From CAWKZT01 sp963854565 (lineage in GTDB: Bacteria > Actinomycetota > Acidimicrobiia > Acidimicrobiales > JAHEJN01), in assembly GCA_963854565.1 (NCBI GenBank), contig CAWKZT010000069.1, forward strand, positions 1-9,142: 9,142 nucleotides of DNA, written 5' to 3'. The stretch's first letter is position 1; every line of letters starts with the position of its first letter. This document shows, one piece after another, positions 1 to 7,380 of the stretch. The position numbers and the translations under genes were made by a program. Below the pieces are notes generated by a model. That model saw only the letters and a list, made by a program, of their open reading frames with translations, did no database searches and was not told where the DNA came from.

Positions 1-2663
1 AGCGGCTATCCGACACCGAACTCAAGGCCAAGACCGGTGAGTTTAAACAACGCATTGCGAATGGTGAGTCCCTGCACGAACTGCTCACCGAGGCCTTCGC
101 GGTCGTCCGCGAGGCGGCAACGCGCACCATCGGTCAACGTCATTACGACGTCCAGCTCATGGGTGGAGCGGCGCTGCACTTCGGCTGGGTAGCTGAAATG
201 AAGACTGGCGAGGGCAAGACCCTTACCTCGACGTTACCGATCTACCTCAATGCGCTCGCTGGTACCGGAGTCCATGTCGTCACGGTTAACGATTATCTCG
301 CTACCCGTGACTCCGAATGGATGGGAGAAATCCACGGTTGGCTGGGTCTTGATATCGGTCTGGTTGTTCCTTCCGGACAACGTGATGCCGAATTCAAGCG
401 TCGCCAATACGGCGCCGACATCACCTACGGCACTAACAACGAACTCGGCTTCGACTACCTCCGCGACAACATGGCTATGTCACGTGAGCGTCAGGTGCAG
501 CGTGGTCACGCCTACTGCATCGTCGATGAGATCGACTCAATTCTCATTGACGAGGCGCGGACACCGCTGATCATCAGCGGCCGGGTAGCCGACGCCAATC
601 AGACGTACTACAAATTTGCTTCAGTTATTCGTGGCTTGCGTCGCGATGTGCACTACGACGTCGATGAAGAAAAACGCATCGTCGCTCCAACCGAAGAAGG
701 CATTTATGCCGTCGAACAGGCACTCGGTGTCGAAAATCTCTATGACTCGGTGTCGGCCAACCTGGTCCATCAGTTTCAGGTGGCGCTTAAAGCCAAAGAG
801 CTATATCGCCGCGACAAGGATTACCTCATTGCCAACGGCGAAGTAAAAATCGTCGATGAATTTACTGGTCGAGTACTTGAAGGCCGCCGCTGGTCCGATG
901 GCTTGCATCAGGCGGTCGAGGCCAAGGAAGGCGTGGAGATCAAAGAAGAGAACCAGACTCTCGCCACCATTACGTTGCAGAACTATTTCCGCCTCTACGA
1001 CAAGCTGGCGGGCATGACCGGTACCGCTGAGACCGAAGCTAGCGAATTCGTGGGTACCTATGGCCTGCATGTGGTGCCCATCCCGACTCACAAACCGCTG
1101 ATCCGCAAAGACCAAGCAGACCTCATTTACCGCAGCGAGCGGAGCAAGTACCAAGCCGTCTCAGACGACATCGTCGAGCGGTACGAGCGAGGCCAGCCCA
1201 TTCTGGTCGGTACCGTCTCGGTCGAAAAATCTGAGCTCTTGTCCGGTATTTTGAACCGGCAAGGCATCCCCCATGAGGTACTAAACGCCAAGCAGCACAC
1301 CCGTGAAGCTGAGGTTGTGGCCCAGGCAGGGCGCCTCGGTTCCGTCACCGTTGCTACCAATATGGCTGGTCGTGGCGTCGACATCATTTTAGGTGGCAAC
1401 GCCGAAGCTATTGCCGAACGCGATGCCCGAGTCGAAGAAGTCGATATCGAAACGCCTAAGGGGCAAGCCCGAATGGCCGAACTGCTGGCATTGCACGAAA
1501 AGCAGTGCGGCGAAGAGGCCCAAAAGGTGCTCGCTGAGGGTGGGCTCTATGTGCTTGGCACCGAGCGTCACGACAGTCGTCGTATCGATAACCAGTTGCG
1601 TGGTCGCGCTGGGCGTCAAGGCGATCCAGGCGAAAGCCGTTTCTACCTTTCGCTCGAAGACGAACTCATGCGGATCTTTGCCACCGGCGCCATGAGTTGG
1701 GTAATGGATCGTGCCCTTCCCGAGGACGTCCCGATCGAATCAAAGATGGTTACCAAAGCCGTCGAGCGAGCCCAAACTACGGTCGAACAACGCAACGCCG
1801 AAGTTCGTAAGAACGTCCTCAAATACGACGAGGTCATGAACGAACAGCGCAAGGTGATTTGGAAGCGTCGCGACCAAGTGCTTGATGGCGCAGACCTTCG
1901 CGATGAAGCGCAGGAGAGCATGGCTAGCGCAGTCGATGCCACTATTCGAGCCCACTGCGTCAGCGATATCCTCGACGAGTGGGATCTCTCCGGTTTGGCC
2001 AACGAAATCAACAACCTGTGGCCTACCGAACTTGACGAAGAAGCGCTCGAAGATTCATTGTCCACCGATGAGCTCTACGACCAGATCATGGCCGAGGGCG
2101 TCGAATCCTACGAAGAGCGCGAGGTAGAAATCACGCCCGAGGTAATGCGCCAGGTCGAGCGTCAGGTAATGCTGCGCATCATTGACCAGAAATGGCGTGA
2201 ACATCTCTACGAGATGGACTATCTCAAAGACGGTATTCACCTGCGAGCGATGGGCCAGCGCGATCCCTTAGTCGAGTGGCAACGTGAAGGTTTCGAAATG
2301 TTCGGAACCATGATCGATCAGGTGGCCCAAGATTTCGTGAAGTACGTCATGCACCTGCAAGTTAAAGAGCCCGATGCTGAAGGCAACGGTACGGCGCGGT
2401 TGGCAACGGGTGAGGCTCCGGCTCTTACTCAGCAAGCCACGAAGGCAGATGCCCGAAAAGCGGGCAAGGCGGGTGTGGCCACACCGCAACGTGCTGATCT
2501 CAAAGCTGATGCACTAGCTGGCAATGCACCCAAGATTGTTGAGGCCAACAGCACCGGGACGAAACCCACAACTGTGGTGAAGGATGCGGCGGAGAGCACG
2601 CCCCGCAATGCGCCCTGTCACTGTGGGTCCGGCAAAAAGTTCAAACACTGTCACGGGCGCTAA
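1..2663 (+). CDS. secA: Protein translocase ATPase SecA, 5'-truncated by the window edge
   Basis: SecA is the cytoplasmic motor that binds SecYEG and uses ATP to drive unfolded preproteins across the membrane. The frame is open from base 3 and reads SecA-like residues (RLSDTELKAKTGEF) well before the first ATG at 159, so that ATG is internal. About 35-40 N-terminal residues lie outside the window; 886 residues are visible. In order: Walker A TGEGKT (204-221), Walker B DEID (525-536), the preprotein cross-linking domain, the second motor domain with NMAGRGVDIILGG near 1358-1396 and QLRGRAGRQGD near 1594-1626, then the helical scaffold/wing region (IIDQKWREHLYEMDYLKDGI, near 2180-2239). A polar, alanine-rich linker leads to a C-terminal zinc motif with CxC, then CH (C codons at 2616, 2622, 2649; H at 2652). 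This SEC-C tail binds zinc and contacts ribosomes or SecB in other bacteria. prfB follows 15 bases later. Identification is secure. Confidence 0.98.
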   Translation, partial: RLSDTELKAKTGEFKQRIANGESLHELLTEAFAVVREAATRTIGQRHYDVQLMGGAALHFGWVAEMKTGEGKTLTSTLPIYLNALAGTGVHVVTVNDYLATRDSEWMGEIHGWLGLDIGLVVPSGQRDAEFKRRQYGADITYGTNNELGFDYLRDNMAMSRERQVQRGHAYCIVDEIDSILIDEARTPLIISGRVADANQTYYKFASVIRGLRRDVHYDVDEEKRIVAPTEEGIYAVEQALGVENLYDSVSANLVHQFQVALKAKELYRRDKDYLIANGEVKIVDEFTGRVLEGRRWSDGLHQAVEAKEGVEIKEENQTLATITLQNYFRLYDKLAGMTGTAETEASEFVGTYGLHVVPIPTHKPLIRKDQADLIYRSERSKYQAVSDDIVERYERGQPILVGTVSVEKSELLSGILNRQGIPHEVLNAKQHTREAEVVAQAGRLGSVTVATNMAGRGVDIILGGNAEAIAERDARVEEVDIETPKGQARMAELLALHEKQCGEEAQKVLAEGGLYVLGTERHDSRRIDNQLRGRAGRQGDPGESRFYLSLEDELMRIFATGAMSWVMDRALPEDVPIESKMVTKAVERAQTTVEQRNAEVRKNVLKYDEVMNEQRKVIWKRRDQVLDGADLRDEAQESMASAVDATIRAHCVSDILDEWDLSGLANEINNLWPTELDEEALEDSLSTDELYDQIMAEGVESYEEREVEITPEVMRQVERQVMLRIIDQKWREHLYEMDYLKDGIHLRAMGQRDPLVEWQREGFEMFGTMIDQVAQDFVKYVMHLQVKEPDAEGNGTARLATGEAPALTQQATKADARKAGKAGVATPQRADLKADALAGNAPKIVEANSTGTKPTTVVKDAAESTPRNAPCHCGSGKKFKHCHGR

Positions 2664-2678
2664 GGCGACCTGCCAACC

Positions 2679-3791
2679 ATGAAGGACTTCAGCGATGAGA
2701 TCGCTTCTCTACGGACCCGTCACAGCGAGGCTCAGTCCTATCTAAAGATTGCTGAGCTTCGAACCGAGCAACCCGAGCTGGAACATGCTGCTTCCGAACC
2801 AGGTTTGTGGGACGATAGCGATCGGGCCAAAGAGGTAACCGGACGACTATCTTCGGTGAACGAGGATCTCGACCTTTTCGACTCGCTCGCGAACAAAGTC
2901 GACGACATTGCTACGTTGTACGAAATGGCTCGTGAGGAAGACGACGAGTCCCTTGTCGCTGAAATCGACCTGGCCATTGCCGAAACACGCGAAACCTTCT
3001 CCGAACTCGAGATTCGCTCGATGTTCACGGGCGAATTCGACGAACTCGACGCGGTGTGTCACATCCAGGCAGGCGAGGGCGGAACCGATTCCCAAGACTG
3101 GGCCGAGATGCTGCTTCGTATGTACATCCGGTGGGCCGACAAACGAGGCCTCGATCTCGAAATCCAAGCGCTCAGCGAAGGACAAGAAGCGGGGCTTAGC
3201 TCGGTCGAGTTCTTGGTCAAGGGGCGCTATGCCTACGGACTTTTACGCAGCGAACACGGCGTTCACCGACTTGTGCGCATCTCACCATTCAACAAAGAAG
3301 GCAAGCGCCAGACGGCATTTTGCTCGCTCCATGCAGTGCCCTACTTCGATGACGTTTCTAGCGACATCGTCATTGATGAGAGCGAATTACGCATCGACAC
3401 CTATCGCTCTAGCGGTGCGGGCGGCCAGCACATCAACGTGACCGACTCAGCCGTGCGGATCACCCACTTGCCCACCGGAACCGTGGTCTCGTGCCAAAAC
3501 GAGCGCAGTCAACACCAAAACAAAGACCAAGCAATGAAAGCGTTGGCGTCGAAGCTCTTCGATCTCGAACGCCAAAAACGCGATGACGACTTGGCCGAGA
3601 TCGCGGGCGAAGCGAAACGGGTGGGCTTCGGAAGCCAGATTCGATCATATGTCTTACAGCCGTACCAACTCGTGAAAGACCTGCGAAGTCAACACGAAAC
3701 TGGCAATGTGTCCGGTGTTCTGGGCGGCGATATAGAGCCATTCATGGAGCAGTATCTGCAGTGGCAACGGGCCGAAGGGCTCGATCAATAG
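2679..3791 (+). CDS. prfB: Peptide chain release factor 2 (RF2)
   Basis: RF2 recognises UGA and UAA stop codons in the ribosomal A site and triggers hydrolysis of peptidyl-tRNA. The 370-residue product has the normal family length. The N-terminal half is a charged helical domain including EPGLWDD. The codon-recognition tripeptide SPF is at residues 202-204, which marks RF2 rather than RF1 (PxT). The catalytic GGQ is at residues 248-250 within SSGAGGQHINVTDSAVR, and its glutamine is the usual target of PrmC methylation. The frame is continuous: the in-frame UGA and +1 frameshift site found near codon 26 in many bacterial prfB genes is absent. The ATG at 2679 fits the expected N-terminus (MKDFSDEI); only a distant AAGG at the secA stop precedes it, so translation may be coupled to secA across the 15-base gap. 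The secA-prfB pair probably forms one transcript. Confidence 0.97.
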   Translation: MKDFSDEIASLRTRHSEAQSYLKIAELRTEQPELEHAASEPGLWDDSDRAKEVTGRLSSVNEDLDLFDSLANKVDDIATLYEMAREEDDESLVAEIDLAIAETRETFSELEIRSMFTGEFDELDAVCHIQAGEGGTDSQDWAEMLLRMYIRWADKRGLDLEIQALSEGQEAGLSSVEFLVKGRYAYGLLRSEHGVHRLVRISPFNKEGKRQTAFCSLHAVPYFDDVSSDIVIDESELRIDTYRSSGAGGQHINVTDSAVRITHLPTGTVVSCQNERSQHQNKDQAMKALASKLFDLERQKRDDDLAEIAGEAKRVGFGSQIRSYVLQPYQLVKDLRSQHETGNVSGVLGGDIEPFMEQYLQWQRAEGLDQ

Positions 3792-3926
3792 TTTCGTCGG
3801 GCGGTCAGCTCGGTTCTCAAGCCGGATGGTCGCCGGTGGACGATCGGGGAGTGCCACCAGCTGGGGAAGTCGCGCTGGTAACGTATTTGTAATGTTTCGG
3901 TGCCCAGCTATTGCTAACGAAAACTC

Positions 3927-4604
3927 ATGATCAAACTCGAAAATGTATCCAAGGTCTATAAGGGAGAGGTAATTGCCCTCCATGAGGCCTCATGTGAGAT
4001 TGGCAAGGGCGAATTCGTCTTTTTGGTGGGCCCATCGGGCTCCGGAAAGAGCACCTTCATTCGGCTACTGAACCGCGAAGAAGTTCCTGATAAAGGCCAG
4101 ATTTTTGTCGCCGGAAAAGACATCGGTGAACTCAACAGCTGGAAAGTGCCGTATCTCCGCCGCAATATTGGCTACATCTTTCAGGATTTCAAACTGCTCG
4201 AAAACAAGACCGTGGCGCAAAATGTGGCGTTCGCACTCGAGGTAATTGGTCGCCCTCGTCACGTCGTCAAGACTCAGGTTCCAGCCATTTTGGAACTTGT
4301 CGGGCTCAGTAAGAAAATGAATAATCTTCCTAACGAGCTTTCGGGTGGCGAACAGCAACGAGTTTCCATCGCCCGCGCTTTTGTAAATCGGCCGCTCATA
4401 TTGTTGGCTGACGAACCAACCGGAAATCTCGATCCAGCGACATCGGTGGGCATCATGCGTCTGCTTGATCGAATTAACCGAACCGGAACCACCGTAGTGA
4501 TGGCAACGCATGACCGAGGAATTGTCGACACTATGCGTCGACGGGTCGTAGAGCTTGACCGTGGCGTGATCGTGCGCGACCAAGCCCGAGGGGTTTACCA
4601 GTAA
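3927..4604 (+). CDS. ftsE: Cell division ATP-binding protein FtsE
   Basis: FtsE is the cytoplasmic ATPase of the FtsEX complex, an ABC-type machine that does not transport a solute but transmits ATP-driven movement through FtsX to peptidoglycan hydrolases at the septum. The 225-residue protein has every ABC ATPase motif: Walker A GPSGSGKST (35-43), Q-loop FQD (85-87), signature LSGGEQQR (138-145), Walker B LILLADEP (157-164) with catalytic E163, D-loop NLD (167-169) and switch histidine H195 in MATHD. The C-terminus is short, as in FtsE, with no extra substrate-binding domain. ftsX starts two bases after the stop, which supports FtsE over the similar LolD or MacB ATPases. No convincing Shine-Dalgarno sequence precedes the ATG at 3927; the upstream bases are only A-rich. 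The gene is set off from prfB by 135 bases and may have its own promoter. Confidence 0.97.
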   Translation: MIKLENVSKVYKGEVIALHEASCEIGKGEFVFLVGPSGSGKSTFIRLLNREEVPDKGQIFVAGKDIGELNSWKVPYLRRNIGYIFQDFKLLENKTVAQNVAFALEVIGRPRHVVKTQVPAILELVGLSKKMNNLPNELSGGEQQRVSIARAFVNRPLILLADEPTGNLDPATSVGIMRLLDRINRTGTTVVMATHDRGIVDTMRRRVVELDRGVIVRDQARGVYQ

Positions 4605-4606
4605 CC

Positions 4607-5503
4607 ATGGCCATGAAAATCGATTACGTCATCCGGGAGACCGGATCTAATATTCGCCGCAACATCACTCTTACTATCGCGACAGTGGTCACCGTTGCGA
4701 TTGCTTTGGCACTGTTCGGGATTGCTCTCCTAGTCCGGCAGGGAGTCGACAACGCCACCGCCCGATGGGAAGGTGGCATCGAGTTCGTGGTGTTCATGAA
4801 CGTCGAGTCCTCAAATGCTCAACTGCAGGCAGTGGCCGACTCGTTAGATCAAAGTCCTGAGATCGCGCGCACAGTGTTCTTCGACAAAGACGCGGCTTAC
4901 ATCGAGTTTCGTGAACTTTTCTCCGGGAGTCCGGAAATTCTTGAGACCGTTACCGCCGAGGATCTTCCCCCTTCATTTCGTGTGGTACCCGTCGACACCA
5001 ATGCAGATGCGGTCGAGCAGTTGGCCTCCCGTTTTGAGGCGAGCCCCGGCGTACGCGAAGTCGTTTCGGCCCAGGAGACAATCCGCAACATCGAGAAGTT
5101 CTCCAACTTCATCAGCCGCTTCGTGCTGCTCGCTGCCGTTGCCTTGTTGTTAGCCGCGTCGGTGCTTATCTTCAACACCATTCGTATGGCGATGTTTGCC
5201 CGTAGAAACGAAATAGAAGTGATGAAACTTGTTGGCGCCACGAACTGGTTCATTCGGGTGCCGTTCATGTTCGAAGGTCTCATTCAGGGGCTGTTAGGGG
5301 CCATGGCCGCGGTTGGTGGCATCTTTGTCCTAAACGGCGTGTTCCGTAACAAGGTCGGCGGGCCCAATGGTTTCCAGCTTGTGGACAGCCTTGTGGTAGC
5401 GAACGAAGACGTATGGCGCACGAGTTTCTTGTTGATGGTGATTGGTGCCCTCGTTGGCACGATTGGCTCGGCTGTGGCTGTATCTCGTTTCCTCGACGTC
5501 TAG
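4607..5503 (+). CDS. ftsX: Cell division membrane protein FtsX
   Basis: FtsX is the membrane half of FtsEX. The 298-residue product has the family topology: a short cytoplasmic N-terminus, TM1 at about residues 21-43, a large extracellular domain (about 45-168) that in characterised systems binds and activates a cell-wall hydrolase or its adaptor, then TM2 (171-191), TM3 (219-243) and TM4 (273-293). The cytoplasmic loop after TM2 carries the diagnostic RNEIEVMKLVGATNWFIR stretch (200-217), which couples to FtsE. The gene begins two bases after ftsE, so the two are almost certainly co-translated. A GAGGGG at 4588-4593 inside the ftsE end is a plausible but slightly distant ribosome binding site. 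ATG 4607 was chosen, but ATG 4613 (MKIDYVIRETG) is equally plausible and would remove two residues. The hydrolase partner is not encoded in this window. Confidence 0.95.
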   Translation: MAMKIDYVIRETGSNIRRNITLTIATVVTVAIALALFGIALLVRQGVDNATARWEGGIEFVVFMNVESSNAQLQAVADSLDQSPEIARTVFFDKDAAYIEFRELFSGSPEILETVTAEDLPPSFRVVPVDTNADAVEQLASRFEASPGVREVVSAQETIRNIEKFSNFISRFVLLAAVALLLAASVLIFNTIRMAMFARRNEIEVMKLVGATNWFIRVPFMFEGLIQGLLGAMAAVGGIFVLNGVFRNKVGGPNGFQLVDSLVVANEDVWRTSFLLMVIGALVGTIGSAVAVSRFLDV

Positions 5504-5534
5504 TACCAGAGTTCGGTGCCCGAGCCTTGGAGCT

Positions 5535-5660
5535 ATGGCAGTCCCCCGAGACAAAGTTGAATTAGACGGTCCCCGGCGAACTACGCTCGCAGAACTAGCC
5601 AGAGCGAATGCCAGGAGCATCAATGCCACAAGAAGTACGCGGAGTAATTGCCCGAGCTAA
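5535..5660 (+). CDS. Doubtful 41-codon ORF in the ftsX-mscR junction
   Basis: An ATG-initiated frame of 41 codons begins MAVPRDKVELDGPRRTTLAE and ends at a TAA inside the start of mscR, overlapping that gene by 38 bases in another frame. GGAG at 5529-5532 lies only two bases before the ATG, too close for a normal ribosome binding site. I recognise no family, signal peptide or membrane segment. The composition is basic and threonine/arginine-rich, with AGA, AGG and TTA codons that look less usual than those of neighbouring genes. The position, just after ftsX, is where smpB often lies, but the residues do not resemble SmpB. It could be a chance frame, a short leader for mscR or debris from a lost gene. 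Most likely it is not a real protein. Confidence 0.12.
   Translation: MAVPRDKVELDGPRRTTLAELARANARSINATRSTRSNCPS
5557..5587 (+). promoter_or_regulatory. Weak promoter candidate upstream of mscR
   Basis: TTGAAT (5557-5562) resembles a -35 box and TACGCT (5582-5587) fits the actinobacterial -10 pattern TAnnnT. The spacer is 19 bases, a little long. A start near 5594 would give a roughly 29-base leader containing the AGGAG site. The match is loose and the sequence is the only support. Confidence 0.2.
5613..5617 (+). promoter_or_regulatory. Ribosome binding site that fixes the mscR start
   Basis: AGGAG lies five bases upstream of ATG 5623, an ideal Shine-Dalgarno spacing. It sits downstream of the earlier in-frame ATG at 5608, so it argues for initiation at 5623 and for a 361-residue product. 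Confidence 0.65.
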
Positions 5661-6708
5661 GGGCGAACCAGTCAGTGTTGAGACCATCGTTATCCCGGAC
5701 CCAGGTCCGGGCGAAGTCGTTGTTGACATTCAGGCGTGTGGCGTCTGCCATACCGATCTGCACTATCGCGAGGGCGGCATCAACGACGAGTTTCCCTTCC
5801 TCTTGGGTCACGAGGCGGCCGGCATTGTTGAGCTCGTTGGCGACGGGGTCACCGAGGTCGCGGTGGGAGATTTTGTGATTCTCAACTGGCGTGCGGTGTG
5901 TGGCGAATGTCGGTCTTGCCTCCGAGGTCGCCCGCAATATTGTTTCAATACGCACAATGCCACGCAGAAGATGACGCTCCTCGATGGCACCGAACTTTCG
6001 CCCGCCCTCGGAATTGGCGCCTTCTGCGACAAAACGCTTGTGGCAGCTGGCCAAGCCACGAAGGTAAACCCCGCGGCAAAACCCGAAGCCGCTGGTCTGT
6101 TGGGCTGTGGCGTAATGGCTGGTATCGGTGCCGCCATCAATACCGCTGAGGTTGGTCGTGGTGACTCGGTCGCCGTGTTTGGTTGTGGTGGTGTTGGCGA
6201 CGCGGCCATCGAGGGGTCACGAATCGCCGGAGCTCATACGATTATTGCGGTTGACCTCGACGATCAGAAGCTCGAGTGGGCCAAGGGTTTCGGTGCTACG
6301 CACACAATCAATGCGAGCAACGAAGATCCCGTTGAGCGCATTAAAGAAATCACGGGTGGCAATGGTGCCGATGTGGTCATTGAAGCCATCGGACTTCCCA
6401 GTGTGTACAAGCAGGCGTTCGAGGCACGCGACCTGGCCGGCACAGTTGTTTTGGTTGGCGTTCCCAACCCGGAACACAAGATCGAACTGCCGTTTATCGA
6501 GCTATTCGGTCGCGGTGGTGCGTTGAAGAGTTCGTGGTACGGCGATTGCCTTCCCAGTCGCGATTTCCCTATGCTCATCGATCTTTACCTGCAAGGACGT
6601 CTCAATCTCGATGGTTTCGTATCGGAAAAAATTGGTCTTGGTGACGTCGAAGAAGCCTTTCACAAGATGGAGCGGGGCGAAGTTCTCCGTTCGGTTGTGA
6701 TGTTGTGA
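5623..6708 (+). CDS. mscR: S-(hydroxymethyl)mycothiol dehydrogenase / S-nitrosomycothiol reductase
   Basis: This zinc-dependent medium-chain dehydrogenase oxidises the formaldehyde-mycothiol adduct with NAD+ to S-formylmycothiol and, in mycobacteria, also reduces S-nitrosomycothiol. From ATG 5623 the product is 361 residues, the length I recall for M. tuberculosis MscR. Likely catalytic zinc ligands are C42, H63 and C162, with E64 alongside (GHE at 62-64). The structural zinc lobe has C93, C96, C99 and C107. The Rossmann motif GCGGVG spans 187-192, and D211 after the second strand predicts NAD(H) rather than NADP(H). Stretches such as HNATQKMTL, GRGGALKSSWYGDCLP and the C-terminal RGEVLRSVVML match the MscR subfamily rather than generic alcohol dehydrogenases. 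The stop overlaps the next gene by four bases. An earlier in-frame ATG at 5608 would add MPGAS but lacks a ribosome binding site. Confidence 0.9.
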   Translation: MPQEVRGVIARAKGEPVSVETIVIPDPGPGEVVVDIQACGVCHTDLHYREGGINDEFPFLLGHEAAGIVELVGDGVTEVAVGDFVILNWRAVCGECRSCLRGRPQYCFNTHNATQKMTLLDGTELSPALGIGAFCDKTLVAAGQATKVNPAAKPEAAGLLGCGVMAGIGAAINTAEVGRGDSVAVFGCGGVGDAAIEGSRIAGAHTIIAVDLDDQKLEWAKGFGATHTINASNEDPVERIKEITGGNGADVVIEAIGLPSVYKQAFEARDLAGTVVLVGVPNPEHKIELPFIELFGRGGALKSSWYGDCLPSRDFPMLIDLYLQGRLNLDGFVSEKIGLGDVEEAFHKMERGEVLRSVVML

Positions 6709-7328
6709 GCTTGCACATCGATCACGTCATAACGAGTGGCATTTTTTCATTGGATGGTGAGGACTTTGATGTTGACAACAACATCTGGCTCGTTGGCGAT
6801 GATCGTGAGGTCATCATCATTGATGCGGCCCACGACCACCGGCCCATTATCGAAAGCGTCGGCGGTCGCAAGGTGAAAGCTGTCATTTGTACTCATGCCC
6901 ACAACGATCACATCAATGCCGCCGGCGAACTGGCCGAAGCCGTGGATGCGCCAATTTGGCTTCACCCCGATGACACCATGTTGTGGGAGGTTGTCTACAA
7001 CGATCGGCGGGTCGACGCACCCCTGAAAGATGGTCAACTGATCATGCTTGGATCCGATGAGTTGGAAATCCTCCACACGCCGGGTCATTCGCCCGGTGGT
7101 GTCTGTGTTTATGCCCCCTCTATCGGAACAGTTTTTAGCGGCGACACACTTTTCAATGGTGGTCCTGGAGCAACGGGTCGTTCATTCTCGGATCGCCAGA
7201 TCCTGATCGACAGCATTGAGCGACAGATGGGCAATCTCGATCCAGCGGTGATTGTTCACACGGGTCATGGCGACAGCACCAGTATTGGGGCCGAGTTGCC
7301 GAACGTAGCCAAGTGGCGATCTGAATAG
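6705..7328 (+). CDS. Metallo-beta-lactamase-fold hydrolase, probable S-formylmycothiol hydrolase
   Basis: The 207-residue protein is a compact glyoxalase II-like metallo-hydrolase. The metal-binding set is complete: HAHNDH at 64-69 (H64, H66, D68, H69), H128 in HTPGHSPGG, D147 in SGDTLF and H188 in HTGHGD, which predicts a dinuclear zinc or iron site. It starts with GTG inside the end of mscR (GTGA overlap), with no Shine-Dalgarno sequence, so translation is probably coupled to mscR. The same pair occurs as Rv2259-Rv2260 in M. tuberculosis. By context the likely reaction is hydrolysis of S-formylmycothiol to formate and mycothiol, completing formaldehyde detoxification in the cytoplasm. That substrate is inferred from the neighbour and the thioesterase-like fold; other mycothiol thioesters, for example from methylglyoxal, are possible. 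The fold assignment is near certain, the substrate much less so. Confidence 0.88.
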   Translation: MSLHIDHVITSGIFSLDGEDFDVDNNIWLVGDDREVIIIDAAHDHRPIIESVGGRKVKAVICTHAHNDHINAAGELAEAVDAPIWLHPDDTMLWEVVYNDRRVDAPLKDGQLIMLGSDELEILHTPGHSPGGVCVYAPSIGTVFSGDTLFNGGPGATGRSFSDRQILIDSIERQMGNLDPAVIVHTGHGDSTSIGAELPNVAKWRSE

Positions 7329-7368
7329 TCGTCGCACCGCGGGTTCGTTTCATTTCTGAATGGTTTAG

Positions 7369-7374
7369 TACTGT
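7369..7374 (+). promoter_or_regulatory. Candidate -10 element for a leaderless methyltransferase transcript
   Basis: TACTGT matches the actinobacterial TAnnnT -10 pattern and ends six bases before ATG 7381. No Shine-Dalgarno sequence precedes that ATG. The arrangement fits a leaderless mRNA starting at or next to the A of the start codon. There is no clear -35 box, and so short a pattern can occur by chance. Confidence 0.3.
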
Positions 7375-7380
7375 TGCTCA

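Noticed and set aside
2908..3441. 177-codon + strand ORF in a different frame inside prfB
   Set aside because: It overlaps the well-conserved RF2 frame, including SPF, and its translation is low-complexity and unrecognisable.
3856..3879. Inverted repeat ACCAGC/GCTGGT with a 12-base loop after prfB
   Set aside because: Only six base pairs, a long loop and no following T tract, so it does not qualify as an intrinsic terminator.
4065..4583. 172-codon antisense ORF opposite ftsE
   Set aside because: It lies wholly within a gene with every ABC ATPase motif, its product resembles nothing, and long antisense frames are common opposite genes of this base composition.
5330..5629. Antisense ORF beginning with a hydrophobic, signal-peptide-like stretch (MALMLLAFALASSASV)
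   Set aside because: Most of it is the complement of the ftsX end and the remainder is the ftsX-mscR junction; the hydrophobic start is probably chance and no family is recognisable.
5535..5660. Possible smpB remnant after ftsX
   Set aside because: The position fits but the residues show none of the SmpB N-terminal features, so there is no support beyond location.
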